A program made the position numbers and the translations under genes. Of a stretch of 64,000 nucleotides of DNA, positions 1 to 12,600 are shown piece by piece. Position 1 is the stretch's first letter; every line of letters starts with the position of its first letter. The DNA comes from Phoronis australis (lineage: Eukaryota; Phoronida; Phoronidae): contig NMRA01000697.1 of assembly GCA_002633005.1 (NCBI GenBank), positions 1,657-65,656 of the forward strand, in the 5' to 3' direction. The notes beneath the pieces were generated by a model. That model saw only the letters and a program-made list of their open reading frames with translations. It searched no databases and was not told the DNA's origin.

Positions 1-1328
1 ACCCCCCCCCCCAACTCAAAATCCTGGATCCCCCCTGAAGACATGACCAAGAGGTGGCTTGTGGGATATTTACAATGCTGACTCCAACTACAGATATCCA
101 CATGCTGATCATAACAGCATATTAATGTAAAACATTCACACCGTTGCATCACGGAATTTTAATAACAACAAAATTCAATAAAAGCAGTAATGGAATTGTT
201 AGAGTATCAAAATTTAGTACTCCAGTTTATTCCTAAAATATTTTGTTTCCCATCGCCTTACACTCACCCCTCTGAGATAAGTCGGTAGGCAGACAAAATA
301 TTCAATTTTATGCGATTCATATGTCACATATCCAACAGTTACTCCTATTTGGCAGGTAAATGCAAAAAACAAGCAAAACCAGAAATTTCATGAACAACCA
401 ATGTTTCTAAATTATAAAAGCCAACTTCCTCTCAAGAAAAAACGAGTTGAGGTGATATTTTTCATTCATGCATCGCTTTTTCAAATTGTGATGTAACAGT
501 TAGATAATTTTTACCACAGTTACAAACAAATGTTACCTAGCACTACGTTTCTATATTTTTCTTGAATCACCTGAATTTATATAATGGAATGTCAAAGTCG
601 GAGTCATTTTGGACTCCACTTCAAGTTACTTGAGTTATATAAAAACCGGACGATCGCCGCACAAATTTAAAAGTTCATGTTCAATTCAACATTTCATCTT
701 TTCATTAGACATCATCAGGATCATATTTACAACAACTTAGGACAACAAGTGCCAACATACAGCTCAAGTAACATCCATAGAGTGAAGTAGTCAGTAGCTG
801 GTCATCACCATAGTTGCAGGGTCACTGAGCTCTGCATGTTATTCAGAGAATCAGTAACATCCTGGTTCTGAATGGCCAATGACTTTAATGCACAGTAACT
901 CCTTATTAGGTTCTCTGCAGATAATACTAACAGAGTTGGCTTGGTGTTTGTAGCTAATACAATGCCTATATATATGTTACTTTTCTCTTGAGTTATATAA
1001 ATTCATAGTCATGTTACCAAATTCTGTACTGTTATGGCACCTGCAATAAAAAGTTAAAAACAACGGCTGAGGTAGGAAATATGTAGAAATATTCAAAAAA
1101 CACACATCAAAATTTACATTCTAATTCTCTCACATTCTCAGATGAACTGTTAGTCCAAACATTGAACACTATAACAAGTGTTTGTGAAGTAATTTGTACA
1201 AATCAATAAAAACAGGAAAATGTTTTTTCTAAAAACCAATTCAACTGTTCCAGCAAGTTTCAGCTTTTGAAACACATAACACAGGTACAAATGTTACAAT
1301 ACAATAAAATAAACACTTCCTTAGACTT
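1..1328. other. 3' flank of the protease gene
   Basis: No coding exon is seen. Possible minus-strand poly(A) signals are ATTAAA at 884-889, inside a dispersed repeat, and AATAAA at 226-231; I cannot tell which is used. A poly-C run opens the window. Confidence 0.4.
641..920. repeat. Dispersed repeat, copy 1
   Basis: It begins with a block holding CCGGACGATCGCCGCACAA, also found at 49162, followed by ATCATCAGGATCATATTTACAA. The inner part (about 737-918) matches the copy at 49157-49430 only after reverse complementing, so one copy carries an internal inversion. Confidence 0.7.
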
Positions 1329-2529
1329 TTATCTTGTTGTATACATAATTGTGTTAATCCATGGCACAAAATGATCAATTCTAGCAAAAATGTTAGGTCT
1401 CGCTGTAGTAGTCTGTAGGTACTGAGAACAGTCACGCTCCAGACCAAACTGCAACACTCCAGCCAACACCCAGTGATTACGGGAGTTCAGGCACATTAAA
1501 GGACCTCCACTATCACCCTGAAGAAAAGATGACAACAGTTTAGATCAATTATTTTCATAATCAATTACCACTTACCTCAGTTTAAGATTGAACAAATGTA
1601 TTATTTGGAAAAGCTAAAATTTATTTGCGCAAAAAATGGAAACCAAGTTTTTAGAAAATGAATGAAAAATTTTTAGTAACAATCTTTGGCGTTGAAATTG
1701 GGTAATATGTGCAGTTTGTGTACAATGTGATATGAATGTGTATCAATCTTCTCAACCCCAGGTATTATAGGCATTTCATTATTGCAGCCATGATTGTTTG
1801 CATTTGCATATTCAATAAATAATAAATAATAATTATTTTTCAAATGGGAAATTGTTAAAGGATTAGTAAACACTAATTTTCCGTGAGAAACAGAGAGAAA
1901 CTCAAACCCACGTACATTGCATGCAGTAATGTGACCAGACTCATATCCAGCACACAGCATAGTCTCGTTGTCAAATGTAAACTGTGGACCAGGTTTGATA
2001 GCCGACATACAGCGAGCTGTGCTCCACACATCTATCTTGGCCTCACGTAACAGCTCAGCACCAAAGCCTGTAAAACATGATTGAATCACTCAATTTAACC
2101 CTTATGAGAGCAATAAAAACTGGAAGTTTTAACATACCTTTGAAATTATTAATCATATTATTTTCAATCTGAACAAAATATAATAATAAAGTAAACTTTA
2201 AGAGCGAACAATAGCATCAAAGATTGTATTACACAAAAAAATACAAAAAATAGTTGCTAGGTCAGAGTCGTGGACATTCCAGTTCAGTTTGACAGACATA
2301 AGTGATATCTGTGAGAACTGTGTTGGGAGTCCAGCTTTCCTTGCACGCAAACTGCACAGGCTGAATGGTACAGTCCTTTTCTCAAATGCTGAACCACTTT
2401 TTTATCCTGACCAATTCTTTTCTTACAAATATATTTCAATCCTCACAAATGACAGTGACACCTAACTGCAAAATGTAAACAACATGTATATATTGTTATG
2501 TATAAGTATAAATACATATACATATACAT

Positions 2530-2569
<40 letters not shown>

Positions 2570-3601
2570 TATAGTATACAACATAAATTTAATAACACAT
2601 GCCTCCTGTCAAACAGAAAAAATTGCGACTCGTGAGAAAAAATTTGATTGTAAGAAGAAATTTGAGGAAGTTCATGAGAAAAGAACATTATTAATGAGAA
2701 TTTCTGTAACATCTGAGCAGGAAGAACAAAGACGACTGACTACCTTGTAGTTACCAGTTACAAAATCACTTTGCTCTGAAAAAGTGGTAGAAATTCACGG
2801 CAGATTGCTTTAACTTGTGGTGAAACCAATAATTTACCTAATTTCAAATAGTTGTCACAGCAGGCCATGATTTTTTACTTCAAATTATATTTGCATGAAC
2901 CTACCAGCATTAGCAAATGTGTATCCCCAGCCTGCAGTGTAGCACGTACTACTGACTGGTGCAACATTGTTACTTGGTGGTAAACACACTGGTTTAGCAT
3001 GGCTGCTGAACTTGACCTCTTGGTCAAATTTTATTAGTGCCAAGTCCACCAGGGGGTGCTCGTGCACTTCAAGTAAACGCACTCGGTGATGATGACTTCC
3101 ATTTCCAAGTGACTGCAAGGTTGAGCCAAACTGGACCTCATAATAGCCAGTGATGTTGGTCACAGAGGGCCTGTAACAGGGTGTAAACATTTGTCATTCG
3201 CATTTTTGACATTATGCATTAGGTTAAACAACAATATTCAGGATAAATCTATTTACACGAAAGGCTACACAGCAACCAACTACAACATTCTGCATCACTG
3301 GACAATGTAGCTTTAATAAAAGTCTGTCTACACACTCCACATACATCAAAAGTTGTTTTTGATAGAAGGCATGGATTTCTTATGCCTTAAAAGTATTTCA
3401 CTAACAATATTCACCTTCCTGCAACTTTGAATAGGTGCGACACGGTAACAGCCCATCGTGGATGAATCAAGACAGCTCCTCCTTGAAACTGTCCAAGGTA
3501 ATGTACAGATCCTACCCATGGCCAGGTGGCTATGGGAACCATGGAGCCACCAATAATGTATGGATACGTGACTGTGATGGATCGATCACTCTTTCCACAT
3601 T
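1329..3601 (-). CDS. Exons 42-45: C-terminal serine protease 2
   Basis: Exons 3415-3601, 2905-3170, 1916-2067 and 1329-1517 encode residues 2839-3102, an S1 chymotrypsin-fold domain. The mature N terminus would be PY|IIGGSMV at 2854, with Tyr before the scissile bond. The triad is His2894 in AVTVSHLF, Asp2943 in LVDLALI and Ser3043 in NGDSGGPL. The Cys42 and Cys58 positions are Gln2878 and Leu2895, so that disulfide is gone. The residue-189 position is Thr (ESGHITACN). Closest relative in the window: protease 1 (both have CLNxxNHW after the active Ser). The protein ends 62 residues after the last intron with TAA at 1329-1331. Confidence 0.9.
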
Positions 3602-6600
3602 CTCAAAAAGGAAAAAACAGAACATTTTAAATAACAATTAAAGGTGTTGAGATTTATTCTACAGATATTCAAATGACAAAATCAGACAGAAAGGCATACT
3701 TGTAAAGACCCACAGACCTACAATTGCACTATGTCATAAGATATTCATACATAAAATTATAAGGAAAGGTAATTAAATGCTTGGATAGTAAAGCATACCT
3801 GTTTCAGAACAAATCAACTTAACAACAGATCCCGAGCAGTTCTCACTGAAAAAAGATAAAACAAACACATGCTGTAATCTAATGACAAGCATTATCTCCT
3901 TGGCTAAACCAGATTACTACCATAAAACATACCTAGACCAACAAGCACACAAGCTTAAATATTAAAAATCAGTGAAATTTCAAAAAAATTTATGTGAATG
4001 AAGTATGAACAATCAACAAGCATGAGTAAAAACATACCTGGTTAAAGCTGTATAGACAGGTTCTAGTTTGGATTTGCCTGTCTTCTTGTAGTAGACCGAT
4101 GAATTAAGAAATACGCCCTCATACGACACTGCTTGTCTGAAACAGACAATATGCAAGTGAATCTAAAGGCATAGTATCGATGTCAGAGGTCATGTTGACT
4201 TCACTGGCAGCTATACAACAGATTACACTTTGGCATAGTTGCCAACACTCCATAATGAAAATGCAGAACATCTGGATCTAGGATCCCATAAAAGGGAAAT
4301 GTCCGCTGGCACAAAACCCACCGACAGGGTTTTTTAGTTCCACCTCTGAGATGGAATAAGGAATAGGGGTATATAGAGGGCCTGAAAATAAAAACATAAA
4401 TTGTGCATTTATCAACACAACAGCATGAGGGGTGCATCTCAAAAAGCAGGACATTTTAATGTTGTGGTGGGACGCTGGGAGAAAGCTTTAAAAAGCAAGA
4501 CAGTGCCGCTTGAAATGGGCAATTTAGAACTATGCTTCAAAGTATATTATGTCACAATCAATTTAACATTGAAGGCAAGCAACACTAAAGAACACAATAC
4601 AAACCATAATATTAACCTTGTCTGTACAAGATATGATAGGCTATAAGTTGATCAGTGTGAATTCATAAACACACTTAAGTGGTATTATATAATACTTACC
4701 TCTCTCCAAGCTCCTTACAAACTCTGTCATTCCAGTCTTGGGACATGTCCCACCCATCGTAACATACAGGCACCCACATCTGTCCGTGTCTCACATAAAG
4801 AACAGAAGGATATGAGCCTGTGGATAGCAGCGTCACTGGAAAAATTGTAATCCTGACTGGTAAGAAATATTCATCGTTGATGGTTGGGAAATGATATGCA
4901 GTGCGTAATGTGTATCTGTATTGCAAGCAGTAATAAGTACTAAAATGAAATGTGTATTACAAATAAAGTAAACAATGCAGCACGTTACGACTTGAAATTG
5001 CTTGAGGCAAATGAACATGCAGGGAGATAAAACAAAACAGGAAAAAAACAAACTGAAAAATCAAAGTCTGTAGTTACTCTATTTTTTGTAAATAAAATTG
5101 TTAAGTGTTCTGTTATACCAATAAAGTCATATATCCAGTATATTAATACGTTTATTGTGGAGAGCACAAATATTTCAAATATCTCACAGCAGTTTGCTTC
5201 GTCAGATGAATCTTTACAGTCTCGCACACCATCACAACGGGCACCATTCTTCACGCATGTGTAATCAGCACATACTAGTGACCCCTCTTGGCAACTGTCT
5301 GCAAATATATATCCATCCTTTGCAAATACGAGAGTTCCCGGTAAATCCAGAGAGTTGTATAGTTGGATAGCAACACGAAAAAAATGGATATGCGAGTAGA
5401 AAAGGTACCAGATAGACGCTTCTAAAGCATGTAACTAGTCACGACTAATAAGTACAGTTTGTAACATTTCAGGGTACATTTCACTGCATGGGAAATTCAT
5501 GACAGAAATAACCAAATGTTACCAGACAGGATGCAGTTTAATGACATGTGAACATTTCCATGAAAAAGGTAGTGTAATCCAGTGGTAGAGCCGGGGGCTA
5601 CCAATCTAAAAATCCTGCTTACATAAGTTTCCAATATGTTCGTGTACAAACAGACACTAGGGCTGAAACTGTTGTAAATTTTTTATGAAGAAATAAAAGC
5701 TGAACAATTATCCAAAATAGCTTACAGCAGTCTTTCTCATCTGTTGCATTCACACAGTCCACACTGCCATCACAGCGCCACTCTTTTTGAATACATTTGC
5801 CATCAGGACACTGCAACTGGTCTGAACGACAAGCTGAAAGTGTGAAATACATACCAGATAAAATAACAATGACAAGCAATGTTGAAAATGGTCATCTAAT
5901 CAGTTGGACAAGTAGGGCTTTCCTAAACTATGTTGATTTTCAAGTTAGTATACTCTACCGATCTGGTTAAATTTATTGCCATCCGTAACAAAAACATAAA
6001 AACACAAAAACATTGAAAATAATGAAAGACAGGGAAATCCTTAGTGCTAGAGATTAAACTTTAAAAGGATACTAAACCCAGTTTAAACCTATAAACAGAA
6101 TGCTATTTATTGACTAGATCACATCGTTGCATGTCTGAATACTGATGAAGTGTGCTTAAGTCACCCAGTGTGAGGAACATTTTGAGTCAATCTTCAGATG
6201 TGTATGACTGACCATATTGTACTCCAGAAGAGCCTCTTTGTGACAAAAGGAGTTAATATTTTAGCTGAATAATGCCTTGAAAGCCTAACTTCAACAAAAT
6301 TTTGTTATTTTAGATTTATTGGGCTAATCAGATAGTCCTAGCAAAGCTTTAGTAAAATTATAAGAAAACGCGACTTCAATGTGAGCCCATCAAATGATAG
6401 GTGAAACTGCCTTTTCATGCCGTGTTGCGACACCGCGAGATCCCAACACAAACAACAAAAAATCGATAACAGTTGCATTGAGCAGGGGTCTGAATAGAAC
6501 ACCATTCCATGCGGGTGGTATTTACAGCTGTTTGAATTAAAAGGTGATTTTCGTGGTGACACGGACAAAACCAAGCCAATACACCTAACAGTTCATCACA

Positions 6601-9600
6601 TTTGGAAATTTATGGCACTAGCTGGCTCAGAGCGATGCTCTTAACATACTGTAGGAACTAAATTTACAGGTGTTGCCATTGAAGGCCGTAATCCTCAGAT
6701 TGTGCAACAGTAGGTGAGACAACCAGTTCTGAGGGGAATCCCAAAACAGTTTAGCATCATTTTGAGCTATAGTCCACAGGTCTGTGCTTGCTTGAAACTC
6801 TAAGAACAACATACCACAGGTGAGTTCATCGCTGTTGTCTCCACATTGATCCTGCCCATCACATACATGTGTCTTCCAAATACACATTCCTGACTGACAT
6901 CTGAACTTGTCTGATGTACAGGCTTTAAGAAATACAGCAATTAATTGAACAGATGTAGAAAATTAATTACATAACCGGGACTATGAGGGTTCCCACCTTT
7001 TGGCAATTCAAGTTTATTATAATAATAACAATATCATTAATTTGAATTCCAAAATTCAGTTCCATCCTTACATATGAATTCAATTTCAATCAATGGTTCC
7101 TCTTTTAAGCCATTGCACATCATCAAATCTACAACAATGATCAGGTTTAACTTATCTGCCAGAAATCTTAATCAAAATCTGCCATAAAAGCTGCTTTAAT
7201 AGCTCCTGAAATTTTTGTAATGCTGATATCATTCAATCAAATTGAGTTATTAAGTGTTTGTTTCTTTTGTTATTCGACAGATGGGTCATTGTCTAAGTCC
7301 ATAAATTAAATGATAGTACACAACCCTGTGTTCTGACAACAGATGGCGACAGGATCTCAACAGCTGCTTTATATCTGGGACTAGTCTTACATTATTTCAA
7401 TTATTACATTTGATAATAATTAATATTAATCTCAGATGATATACATGCTACATTCCCGCATGCTGCAGTGAACACTTCGGGCTAAACCAAAAGTACTCTC
7501 TGTATAGCACCGGTAAAATATAAGTGAACAGGTATGTGAATAGGAGTCCTATCAGATCACTCTATTTGCAAAATCAGGGGAGGAGCTACAACCACACCTA
7601 GGGGAAGAAAGATCTTTATATGCGCCAACTGCGAAGTGACACCAAAGCTAATTTACAGTGACACCTTTATTTATTATAACTTTATTCAAATTACATAAAT
7701 TTGAAAAATTACAAGACAAATATGTTTTTTTAAGTAAAAGTATAAGTAGGAAGCACAGGTAACATGAAAATACAACAACTTATTTCCATTGTGCTCCATT
7801 AGAATTTTAATATCTAAAACTGTTGTTTGACCATAATACCTGGCAACACACAAGAGGCAATGAAACAACAATAGAACAGATGCAAAATTCACAAGATGTT
7901 GGAACGATAACACTTACTGCAGTTTAGTTCATCTGACCTGTCCTTGCAGTCATTATGCGTGTCACACTTCATGTACTCAGGAATACACATTCCATTGGCA
8001 CACCTGAACTGTTCAGCAGAGCAGTCTGAAAACATATCATACAATTATCCACACTTCAACAGATTGAGAGATACAGGGTTTCAGGCAAGGAACATGACTG
8101 TTGGCATTCTTCAAATATTCAGCTAAATAAATATAAAATATCTCAATCTTTAAAGCTGCGATATGAAAAAATATAATCCTTTGTCATCACAATTTTCTTG
8201 AGACAGCCTTCCGTTTAAAAAGCAAACTTTTGATTTAGATCACTTACCACTATAAAAATGTCCATTGCTAAAGATGGGAACTTATTTCTGGGCTTGCAAA
8301 GAGTTGAATGGTTGTCGTTATTCCTTGCGACAATACTCAGCACATAAAATGACAAGATACGTTATTGCCTCATCTCAAGCAATAACAAACTATCCTTTCA
8401 AAGCCTTGCCATCACTCCTACTCTGCCTGAGGAACAGATTCCAACGGTAAGTGGTCTAACTCAGTAGCTGTTGTATAACTATCATATCAAAGTTCCAAAA
8501 TAGGAAATAGGCCACATGATGCCCTATTTTGTAACAGGGAGACCACAATGTATCAGCTGGAACTTGGCAACTAAATTAGTTGTGGATCAATTGAAACTCA
8601 TTCCTCTGAACACAGTTGATTGAGTTCGTCATCTTTATGCTCCAGAATATTCCAGTAATAAAGTTGTTTCATTCACATTCTGTGCATATTTATCTAAAAT
8701 GTACTCACTCACACAGTCTGATTCATCTGACATGCCTGCCAAAGATGCACAATCACCTATATCAATCATGAGCAAAAGGGTAGATACCTTAAAGCTCGTT
8801 TATTTTCAGCCAGTCAAAGACAATACAACATCGCTCAAGTAAAATGTCTTGTAAATGGATTATTTACTCATCAGCATCATCTAACTGTTTACACTTCACC
8901 AGACTCACCAACAGTGAATAGCTCACAAATAGGGCATTAAAGCCAAAAAATGTGTAATCAAGGCCTTTCTGCAAAACTAGAAAAATTGGCCAACTAGTCA
9001 TTTTAATATCTAGCGTTACTCTTTCTTTAAAAGGTTCAAATAATGAAATTAACCCTGATTCCATACTTACTGCAGTGCTTTTCATCAGAACCATCTGCAC
9101 AATGAAATCTTGAATCACACCAGAGGTCGCTAGCAACACACTGACCACTATTACACTGACGTTGTCTGCTGTTACAATGAAACACTGAAAATTAATCAAG
9201 AAGTTAAAATCACTCTCAAAAACACTTGAACTTAATCTGTAAATTTACGCAAAAGCACCACAAGTTGTAGTATTCATTGTGCGTCATTGAAGAAGCAAGT
9301 TGTTTGACGTTAAAATCACTCTCATAACACTTGAACTTAATCTGTAAATTTACACAAAAGCACCACAAGTTGTAGTATTCATCGTGCCTCATAGAAGAAG
9401 CAAGTTGTTTGACACAAAACACATAAAATAATCAAAATTAAAGAAGGCAGAGTACTATTCTTTGTTGTTTTTGGCGAATGCATTGTGCCATCAATTTAAA
9501 GTTGCATTTCAACACTGTTTAACTGTCCATATTGAACTCTGAACCTTATCATGCTCATCTGATCTTGAGTTGTAGGCAACTCAAGTCACAGGTCATGTGC

Positions 9601-12600
9601 ACATGTGCCATTTTTACTTCGCACTATTAGGGTTGGCCAAACCCAATTATCTCTGAAGCATTTCTTGAGTCCCTTCTGGATTTGATGCGATAGCTGGTAA
9701 CTAAAACTGAATCCCAACGCAGTAGATGATGGTATTTTATGAAACTAAATGCCTTAAATGGTTTTTTGTTGTTTAACCAGATAAACAGAGTGAAATGCAC
9801 TTCAGGAATAAGTAATATTTCCCGTGAAATATGCCATGCACTTACAACAATTGGAGAACTCATCAGAACCATCTAGGCAATGTTGTCGTCCATCACAAAC
9901 TTTTGCAGAGTCTATACACAGGCCATCAGACAAACAAGTATGTTCCCAAGATTTGCATCCTGAAATATTAAGTAATCCTGTGTTCAGTTTTGATTTCAAG
10001 ATCGGCTGTTAAAAACACTTATAATGGCATAGAGAGCTTCCTTGCATGTAAATATGTGCATGCAAACTGGAAGCTAAAAAGTATATATCATTCATGCAGA
10101 GTCCTTATAGATACATTTTATGTTCCTCTGAATGTTTTGGGCAAAAATGTCATGTTTATCACCTATTCAACTAATACGAAGAACCATGTGCATCCTAAAG
10201 AATATTCCACTATGCCCATGGCCAAAAAAATCAAGCATTGAGCAGCATGTCAGTTTGTTATGCAGTGATCAAAGTATTGTTGATCTTGTGTGCAAAAAGG
10301 ACACCCATACCAGCTTAAAATTTTGAACTGTTGTCATTTTGAGGCCCCTACACATGATTCTTTCATGAAGAATGATCCTTATCTGTATAAATTAAAATGA
10401 CACCTGTTACTTCTAACAATACAATGTAAATGGCAAATGACATTGAAATAGCGCAAAAAATTGATTTCCATCATGCAAATTAATGATACAATATCAGAAA
10501 GCAAGTTTGAAAGCCTTGGGACTGGTTGCAAATGTTAAGAGGGGGGAAATGTTCAGATGCATAGAAAATAGATTTTCTGATGAAAGTTGCAAACTATTTT
10601 TACAGGTAATCTCCATGTCATCCCTGCAGCAAAAACAAATCAGCAGCAGTTGATCTGATAAACACTATCAGTTAGACTAATGCAAATCAAACGCCACTGC
10701 TGTCAAGGTCACGGTAACTTGTGATGAATGTGAAGCTTGAGGGAAATGCTTGGCAAATGAAACATTTGGAGTATGGTAAAAACTCTTAATTTGGGACAAA
10801 ATATAGCAGACAAGTGCAATTTTATTTTGCCAAAACTCCTCAACAAAAATAACTTTTAAGGAAATTTTACTTAATTTGCTTCCAACTTACTACGTACAGT
10901 TCCGTTGTCACCAAACACTAGGTAAAATTTTTAGCACTTTCAGAAATGTAAATAAGCTCCTAAAATCAGAAACTGACAAATTTTATCAATTATTCGTGAC
11001 CCAAAGTGAATAATTTTTTACACAAATTTGATTGAATGTGTCAAGCAGACTTAGAGAATAAGACATTTGAGGTAAATAATACTTTCTTGTATATTTTGAA
11101 CTTAATTATTTATAAAATACAACAGCAATGCAAACAATGAAATATGTACGTAAAATATTTCACACTTAAAAGTGAGTAAAACATCGGTCTATCGACAAAT
11201 AAAATAAAAATAAAAGATTTAAAATCTTTCACGCAACTTGAAGGCAATGTCAGAGAGAATGCTGCTGACCACACTATGTGTGGTAAAAATAAAATTTCAG
11301 TCAGAATGAATGAAATTGTACACAATTCCAGAACAATTGATCCTTGTCTTCACCATTATAACCATTTAGGTCATTATTATGACATTTCTAAAAACCATCA
11401 AAATAGAAAAGGCTGTTCCACAAGTCACAACTAAAATGCGAAGTACTTTTCAATGATTACAAAAATATATTCTCATAACATGCAATTCTTCAAGACATGA
11501 CATATTTAGAACATCAATTAATATTATATCAAAACACTCAATCTCTCACAGACCATAATGGAAGCGTTAAGTACAGTATTGAAATAATAAATATTTATAA
11601 AATATACATAGGAGAATAAAAGCAATTTCGACTTAGTAATGAAAAGCCTAAGTACAGGTTAAAATAAAGCTTTCCTAAAATAACATTTGCAATTCTCACT
11701 GTAAAATGGTTCATATGTACATGAGTGCGCGTTTCAAGGTTTTTTAATCATACTTAGTTTAACAACAACACAATTCACTGTTGCAATACGACAAAGCAAC
11801 AAACAACACTAGGCACACAGGCATGTGTTACGATGTACCCTAAAAGAAATGACACTACACAAGATAAAACACCTGACAATACCAGTATTCAACATATATT
11901 CTACAGCATACCGTACAAAATGTGGAACTATGACTTTGCCACATATTCCACAAAGAATGCTGTAAGCATTGCAATAAAAATCTAGAAAAAAATCCAACAA
12001 GCTAGCGTGCGAACACCCGGACATGCTAAGAGTCCAACTAAGTTTAATATGCAATACAATAAGCATACAATGCAATACTGCAAACTGTATACACTAAAGC
12101 AAGGCTAATGACATTCTGTTACACCTTAGATGTAACTTAAAAGGATTAACAAACCCTGTTTTGACCTGTTAACAGATATTAAAATGGCTTACCTATCCGA
12201 GTCTCTCAAACAAAACAAAGCACTGTAGCCCCCCGGCAACCCTCAAAAGTTTGGAGGACATTTTGAAAACTATTTTCAAAGTCTGCTACACAGCAAACGG
12301 AGCCTACGCTTTTAGCGAATAACACGATAACTGTGGGGAAAAAACACCCGCCAAGAAACATAATATCCAATCTCTGACACAGGAAGTATGAGTTTTTAGC
12401 GGATTCCTGCTTTTATTTTTCAAGATTGATGCAAATGATGCATTAGCAGAAGACAAAATGAGGATTGCCTTAAATCATAAAATCAGGGTTTAGTATTCTT
12501 TTAAAGAACTGCGCAGCCTCACAACAAGTGGTACTGCTTTTCTTTTGAAAAAGTATGGAAAGGTACTGACACTTTGCTCTGTCACAATATGACACATAAA

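Noticed and set aside
5566-5620. tRNA-like AGTGGTAGAGC segment
   Set aside because: It has an A-box-like string but no B box and no cloverleaf; similar lone A boxes occur at about 14360 and 38480.
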